Shown: positions 18,098 through 27,299 of the stretch, piece after piece
Layout: each line of letters begins with the position of its first letter
Position numbering within the stretch: the stretch's first letter is position 1
NCBI GenBank assembly: GCA_029054245.1
Contig: JAIDFQ010000063.1
Span: 35,459-99,458 of the forward strand
Reading direction: 5' to 3'
DNA: 64,000 bases
DNA from: Lachnospiraceae bacterium
GTDB taxonomy: Bacteria > Bacillota > Clostridia > Lachnospirales > Lachnospiraceae
Notes under the pieces: generated by a model
Databases searched by the model: none
Told to the model about the DNA's origin: nothing
What the model saw: only the letters and a program-made list of their open reading frames with translations
Made by a program: the position numbers and the translations under genes

Positions 18098-19120
18098 ATG
18101 AGCATTCATGGAGGCGATGTTTATAGAAATCATGTGGATATTGATTTTTCAATTAATGTAAATCCACTCGGCACACCACAATGTGTAAAAGAGGCGCTTC
18201 ATAGGGCAGTTGAAATGTGTGGGAAATATCCTGATATGGAAGCGGAAAGATTAGGAAAGGCAGTCAGTACATTTCTTGGAGTGCCAAAGGAATATTTGCT
18301 ATTCGGAAATGGGGCATCAGAACTTTTTATGGCGATTGTTCGTGGCTTAAATCCCAAAAAGGTCGTGATACCAGTGCCTTCCTTTTATGGATATGAATAT
18401 GCGGCAAAATCAGTAGACAGTGAGATTATTTATTATGAGACGACTCAGGAAAATAACTTTTGTGTGAAAGAGGATATGAACCGCATCCTGACAGAAGATG
18501 TGGATATTCTTTTTCTTGCCAATCCGGGTAATCCGATTGGAAACCTTTTAGATATAGAGATGATGAAAAAGCTGCTCTTGCATTGCAGGGATAAAGGAAT
18601 TTATGTGGTAGTAGATGAATGCTTTATTGAATTTTGCGGGAATCAGTTTTCGTTGCTGTCTGAGTTCCGGAAATATGAACATTTGATAATTGTAAGAACT
18701 TTTACGAAAATCTTTACAATTCCGGGAGTACGCATAGGATATCTGGTGTGTAAAAATAAGATGGTACAAACCAAAATAGCCAGACAACTCCCTGAATGGA
18801 ATCTTTCCTGTTTTGCGCAGGAAGCGGGATGTATATGTGCGAAACAGGCAGAGTTTATCCTGAAAACGAAAAATTTTATTGAAAAAGAACGACAGTATAT
18901 GGAAAAAGGGCTTATGCAAATAGGATTAAGGACATTTCCGTCTGTGTCGAATTTTATCACTTTATACAGTGATAAACCTTTATATGAGAAGTTGCTGAAA
19001 AGAGGAATTTTAATCAGGGATTGCAGTAATTTCAGGGGATTAGAAAAAGGTTTTTACCGTATTGCAGTAAAGAACAGAAACGAAAATAAGATGTTACTCA
19101 TGACCATAGAATCTTTGTGA
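18098..19120 (+). CDS. cobD: L-threonine-O-3-phosphate decarboxylase (class I PLP enzyme)
   Basis: CobD supplies (R)-1-aminopropan-2-ol O-2-phosphate for CbiB. The 340-residue protein resembles histidinol-phosphate aminotransferase: HGGD near the start, FGNGASELF, PVPSFYGYEYA, ANPGNPIGN, VVDECFIEF, the PLP-binding Lys in FTKIFTIPGVRIGY, and the terminal Arg region. HisC-like activity is the alternative, but position between cbiB and cbiC argues for CobD. AAAGGAG precedes the ATG. A 15-bp perfect hairpin covers the stop codon. Confidence 0.87.
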   Translation: MSIHGGDVYRNHVDIDFSINVNPLGTPQCVKEALHRAVEMCGKYPDMEAERLGKAVSTFLGVPKEYLLFGNGASELFMAIVRGLNPKKVVIPVPSFYGYEYAAKSVDSEIIYYETTQENNFCVKEDMNRILTEDVDILFLANPGNPIGNLLDIEMMKKLLLHCRDKGIYVVVDECFIEFCGNQFSLLSEFRKYEHLIIVRTFTKIFTIPGVRIGYLVCKNKMVQTKIARQLPEWNLSCFAQEAGCICAKQAEFILKTKNFIEKERQYMEKGLMQIGLRTFPSVSNFITLYSDKPLYEKLLKRGILIRDCSNFRGLEKGFYRIAVKNRNENKMLLMTIESL

Positions 19121-19137
19121 AGCAAAGATTCTATGGT
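19103..19137. repeat. 15-bp perfect inverted repeat over the cobD stop codon
   Basis: ACCATAGAATCTTTG (19103-19117) and its exact complement (19123-19137) flank TGAAG, which contains the cobD TGA. No T tract follows, so read-through is likely. It could stabilise or mark a processing site in the long operon mRNA. Confidence 0.7.
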
Positions 19138-19169
19138 AGGAAAATTTATAGCATTATGGGGGATGGAAC

Positions 19170-19817
19170 ATGGAACATTCTAAAATAGAATATCTGCCGC
19201 CGGAGGAAATTGAAAAGAGGAGCTTTGAGATCATTACAGAAGAACTTTTAAAGAGAAATATCATTCTTCCAAAAGAGGAAGAGTTGATTACAAAGCGGGT
19301 AATACATACCAGCGCGGACTTTGATTATGCCGAAACGCTTTGCTATTCCAAAGGAGCAGTGGAAACATTGAAAGAGTTGATAAAAAATGGAGCCGATATC
19401 GTAACAGATACTAATATGGCATTGGCAGGAATCAATAAAAAGGTGCTTGCAAAATTTGGCGGGGAGGCGCATTGTTTTATGGCAAATGACGATACCCGGC
19501 GTTTGGCGAAGCAAAGAAATGTGACACGGGCAGCGGTCAGTATGGAAAAAGCGGCAGCAATTGAAAAACCAGTTGTTTTTGCAATCGGCAATGCGCCAAC
19601 GGCTCTGATAAAGCTGTATGAAATGATGGAAAAAATGGATTGGAAGCCAGCCTTTATTATTGGCGTTCCGGTGGGATTTGTCAATGTGGAAGCGGCAAAA
19701 GAACTTGTATTGAAAACAAATATTCCATATATCATTAACAGAGGACGAAAAGGTGGAAGCAATATCGCTGCGGCAATTTGTAATGCTGTATTGTATCAAC
19801 TCGAAAAAAAAATCTAA
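19170..19817 (+). CDS. cbiC: Cobalt-precorrin-8 methylmutase
   Basis: CbiC moves the C11 methyl group to C12, giving cobyrinic acid. The 215-residue length is normal. The catalytic His is H46 in RVIHTSADFDY, and the family motifs DTNMALAGINK, GNAPTALIKL, GVPVGFVNVEAAKE and the closing RGRKGGSNIAAAICNA are all present. A GGGGGATGG ribosome site precedes the ATG. Assignment is secure. Confidence 0.95.
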   Translation: MEHSKIEYLPPEEIEKRSFEIITEELLKRNIILPKEEELITKRVIHTSADFDYAETLCYSKGAVETLKELIKNGADIVTDTNMALAGINKKVLAKFGGEAHCFMANDDTRRLAKQRNVTRAAVSMEKAAAIEKPVVFAIGNAPTALIKLYEMMEKMDWKPAFIIGVPVGFVNVEAAKELVLKTNIPYIINRGRKGGSNIAAAICNAVLYQLEKKI

Positions 19818-19846
19818 GCCTGTAAAGTACACAGGTTAAGATTTTC
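19812..19846 (+). terminator. Imperfect hairpin between cbiC and cbiD
   Basis: AATCTAAGCCTGT pairs with ACAGGTTAAGATT (two mismatches) followed by four T. Probably a weak attenuator rather than an operon end, since cbiD follows 33 bp later without a visible promoter. Confidence 0.4.
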
Positions 19847-19878
19847 TAAGTCTCGCCTAATATGAAGGGAAAATTAAA

Positions 19879-21000
19879 ATGCGATATGGTTTTACGACTG
19901 GGAGCTGTGCGGCTGCGGCTGCAAAAGCCGCTGCTTATATGCTGCTGACAGGATTTAAAAAGATAGAAATTACAATAGAAACGCCAAAAGGGATTCCGTA
20001 CAAGGCAAACGTTTTGGATATCATGCGCAGCGAAAATGAAGTAAGATGCGCGGTAGAAAAAGATGGCGGGGATGATCCCGATATTACAACAGGTACATGG
20101 ATTTATGCAGAAGTTTCATATGCAGAAGAAAATGTGAAACAAGGCATTATCATTGAAGGCGGAATCGGCGTGGGGAGAGTGACAAAGCTGGGACTTGACC
20201 AGCCCGTAGGCAATGCGGCAATCAATCGCGTTCCGAGGGAGATGATAAAAAAAGAAGTATTAGAAGTTTGCAGACTGGCGGATTATAAAGGTGGCTTGCG
20301 GATTGAGATTTCAGTGCCGGAAGGTGAAAAGCTGTGCGAACGCACGTTTAACCCAAGACTTGGCATTGTGGGCGGTATTTCCATATTGGGGACGAGTGGT
20401 ATTGTAGAGCCTATGAGCAGTCAGGCGCTGATTGATACCATTCGGGTAGAACTTCGTCAAAGAAGGGCTTTAGGATATGATTATGTTGCTGTTTCGCCGG
20501 GAAATTATGGTTTGGACTTTATGAAAAAAACATATGGATATGATTTGGACAAAAGTGTGAAATGTAGTAATTTTATCGGCGCGACGATTGATATGGCAGT
20601 AGAAATGGGATTTCAGAAAATGCTCCTGACTGGTCATATAGGCAAGCTGATCAAGGTTGCAGGTGGAATTATGAATACCCATTCCAAAGAAGCAGATTGC
20701 AGGATGGAGCTTCTTGCGGCATTTTCCGTAAAGGAGCAGTTAGAACCTTTTCAGGTAAAAAGAATATTGGAGTGTGTGACAACAGAGGAAGCAGTTTCTG
20801 TTATAGAGAAAAGCGGGAAATTGCAGCAGGTCATGGAACAGATTGCAGAGCGTATTTGCTATTATATGAAGAATCGCGCCGGAGGAAAAATGAAAACAGA
20901 TTGTATTCTGTTTTCCAATGAATATGGGGAACTGGCAAAAAGCAAGGAGGCAGAGGAATGGTTTATTTTGTTGGGGCGGGAACAGGCGCAGCAGATTTGA
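19879..21000 (+). CDS. cbiD: Cobalt-precorrin-5B (C1)-methyltransferase
   Basis: CbiD methylates C1 during anaerobic ring contraction. The 373-residue protein starts with RYGFTTGSCAAAAAKAA and has the DGGDDPDITTG, GIGRVTKLGLDQP-like and LGIVGGISILGTSGIVEPMS motifs typical of the family, and MLLTGHIGKLIKVAGG. AAGGGAAA precedes the ATG. Its 3' end overlaps the cbiFG start by 43 bp, indicating coupled translation. Confidence 0.94.
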   Translation: MRYGFTTGSCAAAAAKAAAYMLLTGFKKIEITIETPKGIPYKANVLDIMRSENEVRCAVEKDGGDDPDITTGTWIYAEVSYAEENVKQGIIIEGGIGVGRVTKLGLDQPVGNAAINRVPREMIKKEVLEVCRLADYKGGLRIEISVPEGEKLCERTFNPRLGIVGGISILGTSGIVEPMSSQALIDTIRVELRQRRALGYDYVAVSPGNYGLDFMKKTYGYDLDKSVKCSNFIGATIDMAVEMGFQKMLLTGHIGKLIKVAGGIMNTHSKEADCRMELLAAFSVKEQLEPFQVKRILECVTTEEAVSVIEKSGKLQQVMEQIAERICYYMKNRAGGKMKTDCILFSNEYGELAKSKEAEEWFILLGREQAQQI

Positions 21001-22802
21001 TAACAGTCAGGGGAATGCGCTTATTAGAGCAGGCAGACGTGATTATTTTTGCAGGCTCTTTGGTGAATCCCAAACTGCTTGCATATGCAGGAAAAGATTG
21101 CGAGATACATAACAGTGCGAAACTAACATTAGAAGAAGTGATACAGATTATCTCCGGTGCGGAAACCGAAGGAAAAACAACTGTCCGCCTGCATACCGGA
21201 GAGCCGAGTATCTATGGTGCGGTCAGGGAACAGATGGATGAGTTGGATGCGCTGGGCATTTCTTATGAGAGCTGTCCGGGGGTAAGCGCCTGTTTTGGCG
21301 CAGCGGCATCCCTGAATCTTGAATATACATTGCCGGAAATTTCACAATCCCTGATTATTACAAGAATGGAAGGCAGAACGAAAGTGCCGGATAGGGAAAG
21401 TATTGAGAGCTTTGCAGCACATAAGGCATCTATGGCAATTTATTTAAGTGCCGGAATGATTAAAGAATTGAGCAGACGGCTGATTAATGGGGGGTATAAG
21501 GATACTACACCGGCAGCACTTGTTTATAAGGCAACTTGGGCAGAGGAAGAAGCATACCTGTGTACGATTGGGACATTATACGATGTATCGGTAGAACATA
21601 GGATTACGAAAACAGCCCTGATATTGGTCGGAGATGCAATCGCCCATCAGCACTACGGAAAATCAAGGCTATATGCGCCGGATTTTACGACTGAGTACCG
21701 AAAACGAAAAGACGGCGTTCTTCCTAAAAGGAAAGAGATGAAATTAAATATTATAAGTTTTACCCAAAATGGGAAAAAACTTTCAGAGCGTATTGCAAAA
21801 TTGTTGGAAGGGGAATTAGAAATCGGGTTATATACAAAATGTGAGACAGGCATAAATGACGAAATTTATTCAGACATCTTATTTGTAAAAGTATCTGTTG
21901 GAGATTGGGCAAAGGAACGGATGCAGGAGCAGGACGCCTTGCTGTTTATCGGTGCCTGTGGAATTGCGGTTAGGGCAGTAGCGCCACATCTTAAGGATAA
22001 GCTGCATGATGCACCGGTGCTTGTAATGGATGAAAAAGGGAAATATGTCATTCCGGTTTTATCAGGACATATGGGTGGTGCAAACGATCTTGCGAACCAT
22101 ATAGCAGAGAAAACAGGGGCAGAAGCTGTGATAACTACAGCAACAGATCTTAATAAAAAATTTGCTGTGGATTTGTTTGCAAAAAGAAATAGCTTATATA
22201 TTGCAAATAAAGATGGGATAGTTAAGGTATCATCAAAGGTATTAGCCGGAAAAGAGATTACGATATCTATAGAGACGGGACATGAAATCACTTTCGAAGA
22301 AACAGGTGTACAGATTGTTCCATATCCGCCAACTGGATTTGTTGATGTTGTGGTTACTTCCCAAGATGATGTGTTTGACGCCTCTATTTTGTTGAAACCA
22401 AGGGAGTATGTCATTGGATTCGGCTGTAAAAAAGGAAAAAATGTAAGTGAAATTGATCAATTTATCACAAAAATATTAATGAAAATGGACATTTCTATCA
22501 TGCAGATTTTTGCCCTTTCGTCTATTTCGCAAAAGTGTGATGAACATGGGATCATCGAATGGTGTGGAAAAGAAAGAATTCCGTTTTTTACCTATACGTC
22601 AGAAGAATTGCAGGAAGTAAACGGAAATTTTACGAAGTCTCTGTTTGTTAAGGATCAGGTTGGCGTTGATAATGTTTGTGAAAGGGCGGCAGTGAAAGCC
22701 TGTGGAGAAGATGGAAAACTGATTCTTCCAAAAGTCGCGGAAAATGGGATGACAATTGCGATTGCAATGCGAGTAAAAAGGGAGGATTACGATGGCAAAT
22801 AG
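20958..22802 (+). CDS. cbiFG: CbiF-CbiG fusion: cobalt-precorrin-4 C11-methyltransferase and cobalt-precorrin-5A hydrolase
   Basis: The 614-residue protein is two enzymes in one chain. Residues 1 to about 255 are an AdoMet-dependent uroporphyrin-III-type methyltransferase: VYFVGAGTGAADLITVRG, the HTGEPSIYGA loop and PGVSACFGAAA. From about residue 258 (MKLNIISFTQNG) CbiG begins, with LLFIGACGIAVRAVAPHLKDK and VIPVLSGHMGGANDLA, then a C-terminal domain GFGCKKGKN. CbiF methylates C11 and CbiG opens the delta-lactone with loss of acetaldehyde, so fusion channels consecutive steps. GGAGGCAGAGGA precedes the ATG inside cbiD. Confidence 0.92.
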   Translation: MVYFVGAGTGAADLITVRGMRLLEQADVIIFAGSLVNPKLLAYAGKDCEIHNSAKLTLEEVIQIISGAETEGKTTVRLHTGEPSIYGAVREQMDELDALGISYESCPGVSACFGAAASLNLEYTLPEISQSLIITRMEGRTKVPDRESIESFAAHKASMAIYLSAGMIKELSRRLINGGYKDTTPAALVYKATWAEEEAYLCTIGTLYDVSVEHRITKTALILVGDAIAHQHYGKSRLYAPDFTTEYRKRKDGVLPKRKEMKLNIISFTQNGKKLSERIAKLLEGELEIGLYTKCETGINDEIYSDILFVKVSVGDWAKERMQEQDALLFIGACGIAVRAVAPHLKDKLHDAPVLVMDEKGKYVIPVLSGHMGGANDLANHIAEKTGAEAVITTATDLNKKFAVDLFAKRNSLYIANKDGIVKVSSKVLAGKEITISIETGHEITFEETGVQIVPYPPTGFVDVVVTSQDDVFDASILLKPREYVIGFGCKKGKNVSEIDQFITKILMKMDISIMQIFALSSISQKCDEHGIIEWCGKERIPFFTYTSEELQEVNGNFTKSLFVKDQVGVDNVCERAAVKACGEDGKLILPKVAENGMTIAIAMRVKREDYDGK

Positions 22803-23553
22803 AATTTATATAGTAGGAATGGGACCGGGCAAGGAAGAAATGATGACAGAAGAAGCATTGAATGTGTTAGACCAGTCAGATGTGATTGTTGGTTACACAT
22901 TATATTTAAAGCTGCTTGGCGGACGTTTTCAGGGGAAAGAACTGTTATCCACACCGATGCGTCAGGAGGAGGAGCGGTGCAGGCTGTGTTTTGAGGAAGC
23001 TGAAAAAGGGAAAAAAGTAGCCCTTGTATGTAGCGGTGATGCGGGAATTTATGGGATGGCGTCTTTGATGTACGAGATAGGGAAAGCATATCCGAAAACA
23101 GAACTTCATGTGATTGCAGGGATTACTGCGGCGAGCAGTGGAGCAGCAGTTCTGGGAGCGCCACTGAACCATGACTTCTGTGTCATAAGCCTGAGTGATC
23201 TGTTGACACCGTGGGAGAGGATTGAAAAAAGGTTACATGCAGCCGCAGAAGGTGATTTTGTCATTGTACTGTATAATCCGTCCAGCCATAAAAGAAAAGA
23301 TTATCTTATGAGGGCATGTGATATTTTACTGCGTGGCATGGAGGGGGAACGAGTCTGCGGATATGTTGAAAATATAGGAAGAAACGGAACAAAAGTGGAA
23401 ACCTGTACCTTAGAAGAGTTAAGGGGTAGGGAGGTCAATATGTTTACCACGGTATTTATTGGGGGTTCAGGAACGGAAATCATAAATGGGAAATTAATTA
23501 CGAAACGAGGATATCAAATTGAAAGAAATACTGATATTTGCAGGGACAACTGA
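22792..23553 (+). CDS. cbiH: Cobalt-precorrin-3 C17-methyltransferase (ring contraction)
   Basis: The 253-residue AdoMet methyltransferase has IYIVGMGPGKEEMMTEEAL, the VALVCSGDAGIYGMAS loop and VIAGITAASSGAAVLGAPLNHDFCVISLSDLLTPW, which is characteristic of CbiH/CobJ. It methylates C17 and contracts the macrocycle. It overlaps cbiFG by 11 bp and cbiJET by 35 bp. Its usual partner CbiL (C20-methyltransferase) is not in the window. Confidence 0.93.
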   Translation: MANRIYIVGMGPGKEEMMTEEALNVLDQSDVIVGYTLYLKLLGGRFQGKELLSTPMRQEEERCRLCFEEAEKGKKVALVCSGDAGIYGMASLMYEIGKAYPKTELHVIAGITAASSGAAVLGAPLNHDFCVISLSDLLTPWERIEKRLHAAAEGDFVIVLYNPSSHKRKDYLMRACDILLRGMEGERVCGYVENIGRNGTKVETCTLEELRGREVNMFTTVFIGGSGTEIINGKLITKRGYQIERNTDICRDN

Positions 23554-25594
23554 AGGAAGAAAATTATCGGAATATCTTGCAGAGGCTGAAATAAATCATA
23601 CAGTTTGTGTGGCAACGGAGTACGGCAAAATTGTTTTAAAACAGAATCCCTTTGCAAAAGTACATCAGGGAAGAATGAATCAGGAACAGATAGAAAAATT
23701 CTTGAGCAATGGAAAATTTGATATTGTAGTAGATGCAACACATCCTTTTGCCAAGGAGATTACCTATAATATACAGGCAGCATTGAAAGAACTGGGGCAG
23801 ATTGGAAAATCAATTCTTTATTTAAGGCTGAAAAGAGACGGCATTGCGGAAAGGGAAAACGACATTACCTATTTTGAAACAAATGAAGCATGTGTAAAAG
23901 CGTTGGAAGATACAGAAGGGAATATTCTACTGACTACCGGAAGTAAAGAATTGTTCAAGTATTGTGTTTCTGAACGGATAAAGCATAGATTGTATGTAAG
24001 GGTGCTTCCAAGTGTGGAAAGTCTTTCTCTTTGTATAGAACAGGGCATCTATGGAAAACAGATTATTGCGATGCAGGGACCATTTACTACAGAGATGAAT
24101 GAAGCTATCATCCGCCAATATGAAATAGCTTATCTGGTAACAAAAGAAAGTGGTGTTCCCGGCGGTTATCAGGAAAAAATGAACGCCGCAAAAAGGACTG
24201 GAACGAAGGTATTTGTAATAGGCTGTCACGAAGAGGGAGAAGGGTATTCGTTCTCTGAAATATGCCAAAAACTTGAATATATGGGAGGAGAAAAATTCCA
24301 AACAAAGAATCAGATAAAAGGAAATATGGAAATAATTCTGGCAGGCATTGGTATGGGACATGCAATCGGTCTGACGAAAGAAGCAGAGAGGGCAATCGAC
24401 GAAGCAGACATTTTATTAGGAGCAGAGAGAATGCTTAAGACTGCTTGCTCTAAAGCAGAAAAACATCCTTTTTATCAGGCAGAACAGATCATTCCTTACC
24501 TGCATGATATACAAAGTGGAAATTTAGTTGCGGAAAATAAGAAAGTTATGATTCTTTTTTCGGGAGATAGCGGATTTTATAGCGGGTGTCAGTCTTTATA
24601 TGCGGCGCTGGAAAAAGAAATCACTGAAGGACGCTTAAAGGCAGCTTTGCGTGTTCTTCCGGGCATTTCTTCCGTGGCTTATTTGGCTTCCTGCATTGGA
24701 GAAAGCTATCAGGATGCGGCCGTTTACAGTATACATGGGAAAAAAATATGCAACCTTGCACGCCGGATTAAAAGCAGTCCCAAAACATTTCTGATTACAT
24801 CCGGTGTTGAAGATATAAACCAGTTGGGAAAACTAGTGACAGATGCAGGGATGCATAAATGCGAAATCATAACAGGGTATCAGTTATCTTATGAGGAACA
24901 GCGGGTAGAGAGACATACACCATTAGAATGTATGGAATTGAAAGAGGAAGGTTTATATACATGTTTTGTCAAAAATCCGTATGCCATGCAAAGAAGACTG
25001 ACACATGGTATTGCAGATGGACAGTTTATCAGGGACAGGGTTCCTATGACAAAAGAAGAAATCAGGGAGGTTAGTATCTGCAAGCTGCGAGTAAAAGAAA
25101 AGGCGGTAGTTTATGACATTGGAAGTGGCACAGGTTCTGTTGCAATAGAAATAGCGGACATTTCTGACGATCTACAGGTGTATGCGGTGGAGCAGAATCA
25201 CGAAGCGGTTTCTTTGATAGAAAAGAATAAGAAAAAGTTTGAACTGCAAAATGTAACAGTGGTAGAGTCGGGGGCACCGGAGGGATTAGCCGGACTTCCA
25301 ATGGCGACACACGCATTCATAGGAGGAAGTGATGGAAGATTAAAGGAAATAGTGATAGCACTCCGGCAAATTAATCCAAACATGAGAGTTGTGGTGAATG
25401 CTGTCAGTATGGAGACAATTTGTGAGATGAGAGAGATTTTATCAATGGATGAAATGATAAAAGAAGAGGAGATTGTACAATTACAGGTAAGCAGAACAAA
25501 AAAAGCAGGAAATCATCATTTAATGCAGTCCGAGAATCCGGTTTGGATTTGTTCATTTGAGTTTTGTGGCGGTGAGTCTGAAAGAAAGGTATGA
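23519..25594 (+). CDS. cbiJET: CbiJ-CbiE-CbiT triple fusion (precorrin-6A reductase and precorrin-6B methyltransferase/decarboxylase)
   Basis: The 691-residue chain holds three enzymes. CbiJ (about 1-255) begins ILIFAGTTEGRKLSEYL and has VDATHPFAKEIT, LRLKR and the KESGVPGGYQEKMNAA end. CbiE (about 270-480) begins MEIILAGIGMGHAIGLT and has FSGDSGFYSGC and LPGISSVAYLASCIG. CbiT (about 495-685) begins GIADGQFIRDRVPMTKEEIR and has the AdoMet motif VYDIGSGTGSVAIEIA and FIGGSDGRLKEI. Together they reduce the ring, methylate C5 and C15 and decarboxylate the C12 acetate. Start is TTG 23519, inside cbiH, with GAGG eight bases upstream. The three domains are uninterrupted and look functional. Confidence 0.93.
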   Translation: MKEILIFAGTTEGRKLSEYLAEAEINHTVCVATEYGKIVLKQNPFAKVHQGRMNQEQIEKFLSNGKFDIVVDATHPFAKEITYNIQAALKELGQIGKSILYLRLKRDGIAERENDITYFETNEACVKALEDTEGNILLTTGSKELFKYCVSERIKHRLYVRVLPSVESLSLCIEQGIYGKQIIAMQGPFTTEMNEAIIRQYEIAYLVTKESGVPGGYQEKMNAAKRTGTKVFVIGCHEEGEGYSFSEICQKLEYMGGEKFQTKNQIKGNMEIILAGIGMGHAIGLTKEAERAIDEADILLGAERMLKTACSKAEKHPFYQAEQIIPYLHDIQSGNLVAENKKVMILFSGDSGFYSGCQSLYAALEKEITEGRLKAALRVLPGISSVAYLASCIGESYQDAAVYSIHGKKICNLARRIKSSPKTFLITSGVEDINQLGKLVTDAGMHKCEIITGYQLSYEEQRVERHTPLECMELKEEGLYTCFVKNPYAMQRRLTHGIADGQFIRDRVPMTKEEIREVSICKLRVKEKAVVYDIGSGTGSVAIEIADISDDLQVYAVEQNHEAVSLIEKNKKKFELQNVTVVESGAPEGLAGLPMATHAFIGGSDGRLKEIVIALRQINPNMRVVVNAVSMETICEMREILSMDEMIKEEEIVQLQVSRTKKAGNHHLMQSENPVWICSFEFCGGESERKV

Positions 25595-25601
25595 CATTTG
25601 T

Positions 25602-27038
25602 ATGAAAATAAAAAGAGTTATGATTGCCGCTCCTAAAAGTGGAAGTGGAAAAACGATAGTCACCTGCGCTTTGCTTCAGATATTAAAGGATTACGGATGG
25701 AAAGTGGCTTCCTATAAATGCGGACCAGATTATATCGATCCGATGTTTCATGAAAAAATAATAGATGTTCCAGCAAAGAATCTGGACACTTTCTTTACAA
25801 ATGAAGAAAAAACAAGAGAATTTTTTTATTATAGTGCAAAAAAAATGGACTTCGCAGTTTTTGAGGGTGTTATGGGGCTATATGACGGATTAGGGGGAGT
25901 TAGAGAAGAAGGATCTTCCTATCATCTTGCAGAAGTGACAAAAACACCGATTGTGCTTGTTGTGGATGCGAAGGGGATGGGACGTTCCCTTGTACCATTG
26001 ATAGCAGGATTTCTTAATTATGATAAGAAACATCTGATAAAGGGCATCATACTGAACCGGATGTCAAAAGGATATTATGAAATATTAAAACCATTGATAG
26101 AGGAAGAACTGCAAACCAGATTGGTTGGATTTTTGCCGGAAAAAGAGGAACTGCATTTTGAGAGCAGGCACTTGGGACTTTTTCTGCCGGATGAAGTGAA
26201 TCATATAAAAGAGAAATTACATATGGTTTCGGAACTGCTTTCAAAAACCGTTTCCATAGAGTGTATCAAAGAAATAGCAGAAAGCGCGGAAGAACTGGAA
26301 TTTGATGAAACAGTGTTGAAGGAAACGGTGAACGAAAGATATGGAGATATAGGTCATGTGAAAGCAACCAGTGACTTAATGGAAAGAGTTGCTGTCAGGG
26401 ATAGCCGTCCAACGATAGCAGTGGCAAAAGATGAAGCCTTTTGCTTCTATTATGCCGATAATATTCACTTGTTGGAGGAATATGGTGCAAATATAACGTA
26501 TTTTTCTCTGTTACGGGATGAAAAGCTGCCAGAAGGATGTCATGCCCTGTTAATTGGTGGTGGATATCCGGAATTGTATGCAGATCAGCTTAGCGCAAAT
26601 ACGAGAATGCGCAAGGCGGTCAAAAATGCGGTGGAGAGTGAAATGCCGATCGTGGCAGAGTGCGGCGGTTTTATGTATTTACATTCTTTTTTAAAAGATA
26701 AAGAAGGATTTTGCTATGATATGGCGGGTGTTATTCCTGCAACCTGCTTTTATACCGAGAGACTGGTTCGTTTCGGTTACATAGAGCTTCGGGAAAAGCA
26801 AAAGCATTTTCTGCTAAATGGTGAGGGTATAAAAGGACATGAATTTCATTATTATGACAGTACATATAATGGAAAGAATGTAATAGCAGTCAAGCCGGTG
26901 AGTGGAAAAGAATATTTCTGTATCATAGCAAATAAAACGCAGTGGATGGGATTTCCGCATTTATATTATCCGTCAAATCCTGCGTTTGCAGGAGCATTGA
27001 TTGAAAAAGCCAAGAAATATAAGAAAGCAATGATATAG
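25602..27038 (+). CDS. cbiA: Cobyrinic acid a,c-diamide synthase
   Basis: CbiA amidates the a and c carboxyls of cobyrinic acid with glutamine and ATP. The 478-residue protein has the N-terminal P-loop AAPKSGSGKTIVT, YKCGPDYIDPMFHE and EGVMGLYDG, and the C-terminal amidotransferase domain with Cys in VAECGGFMYL and a late MGFPHLYY His. I chose ATG 25602 because the P-loop strand follows directly; an in-frame start at 25557 overlaps cbiJET. The nearest ribosome site, GAAAGG, is about 12 bases away. Confidence 0.93.
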   Translation: MKIKRVMIAAPKSGSGKTIVTCALLQILKDYGWKVASYKCGPDYIDPMFHEKIIDVPAKNLDTFFTNEEKTREFFYYSAKKMDFAVFEGVMGLYDGLGGVREEGSSYHLAEVTKTPIVLVVDAKGMGRSLVPLIAGFLNYDKKHLIKGIILNRMSKGYYEILKPLIEEELQTRLVGFLPEKEELHFESRHLGLFLPDEVNHIKEKLHMVSELLSKTVSIECIKEIAESAEELEFDETVLKETVNERYGDIGHVKATSDLMERVAVRDSRPTIAVAKDEAFCFYYADNIHLLEEYGANITYFSLLRDEKLPEGCHALLIGGGYPELYADQLSANTRMRKAVKNAVESEMPIVAECGGFMYLHSFLKDKEGFCYDMAGVIPATCFYTERLVRFGYIELREKQKHFLLNGEGIKGHEFHYYDSTYNGKNVIAVKPVSGKEYFCIIANKTQWMGFPHLYYPSNPAFAGALIEKAKKYKKAMI

Positions 27039-27056
27039 GAAAGGAAGTTCGTAAAA

Positions 27057-27299
27057 GTGAGTATGGAAAATTCATACCGATTTTTTGAAAACAGGGACTG
27101 TAAATATTTTCCCTGTCATAAGGAATTGGGAGACTTTAACTGTTTATTTTGTTATTGTCCGCTGTATTTAAGGGAGAATTGTCCGGGGAATCCTTCATAT
27201 ATAGAAAAAGACGGGAGAAAGATAAAAGTTTGTACAAACTGTACCTTTCCCCATCAGCCTAAAAATTATGATGTGGTAATTCAGATGTTGAAAGAGTAA
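27057..27299 (+). CDS. Cys-rich small metal-binding-like protein at the end of the B12 operon
   Basis: The 80-residue soluble protein has eight cysteines and several histidines: FENRDCKYFPCHK, FNCLFCYCPLYLRENCPGN, VCTNCTFPHQ. It matches the cysteine-rich small domain that often accompanies corrinoid genes in Clostridia and methanogens. Clustered Cys suggest zinc, cobalt or an iron-sulphur site; no reaction is known to me. GTG 27057 (GGAAG nine bases upstream) or ATG 27063 could start it. It lies 18 bp after cbiA and is last before the terminator at 27487. Confidence 0.75.
   Translation: MSMENSYRFFENRDCKYFPCHKELGDFNCLFCYCPLYLRENCPGNPSYIEKDGRKIKVCTNCTFPHQPKNYDVVIQMLKE

Noticed and set aside
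21866..22414. 182-codon minus-strand frame opposite cbiFG
   Set aside because: Full antisense overlap with a well-conserved CbiG domain; no independent signal.
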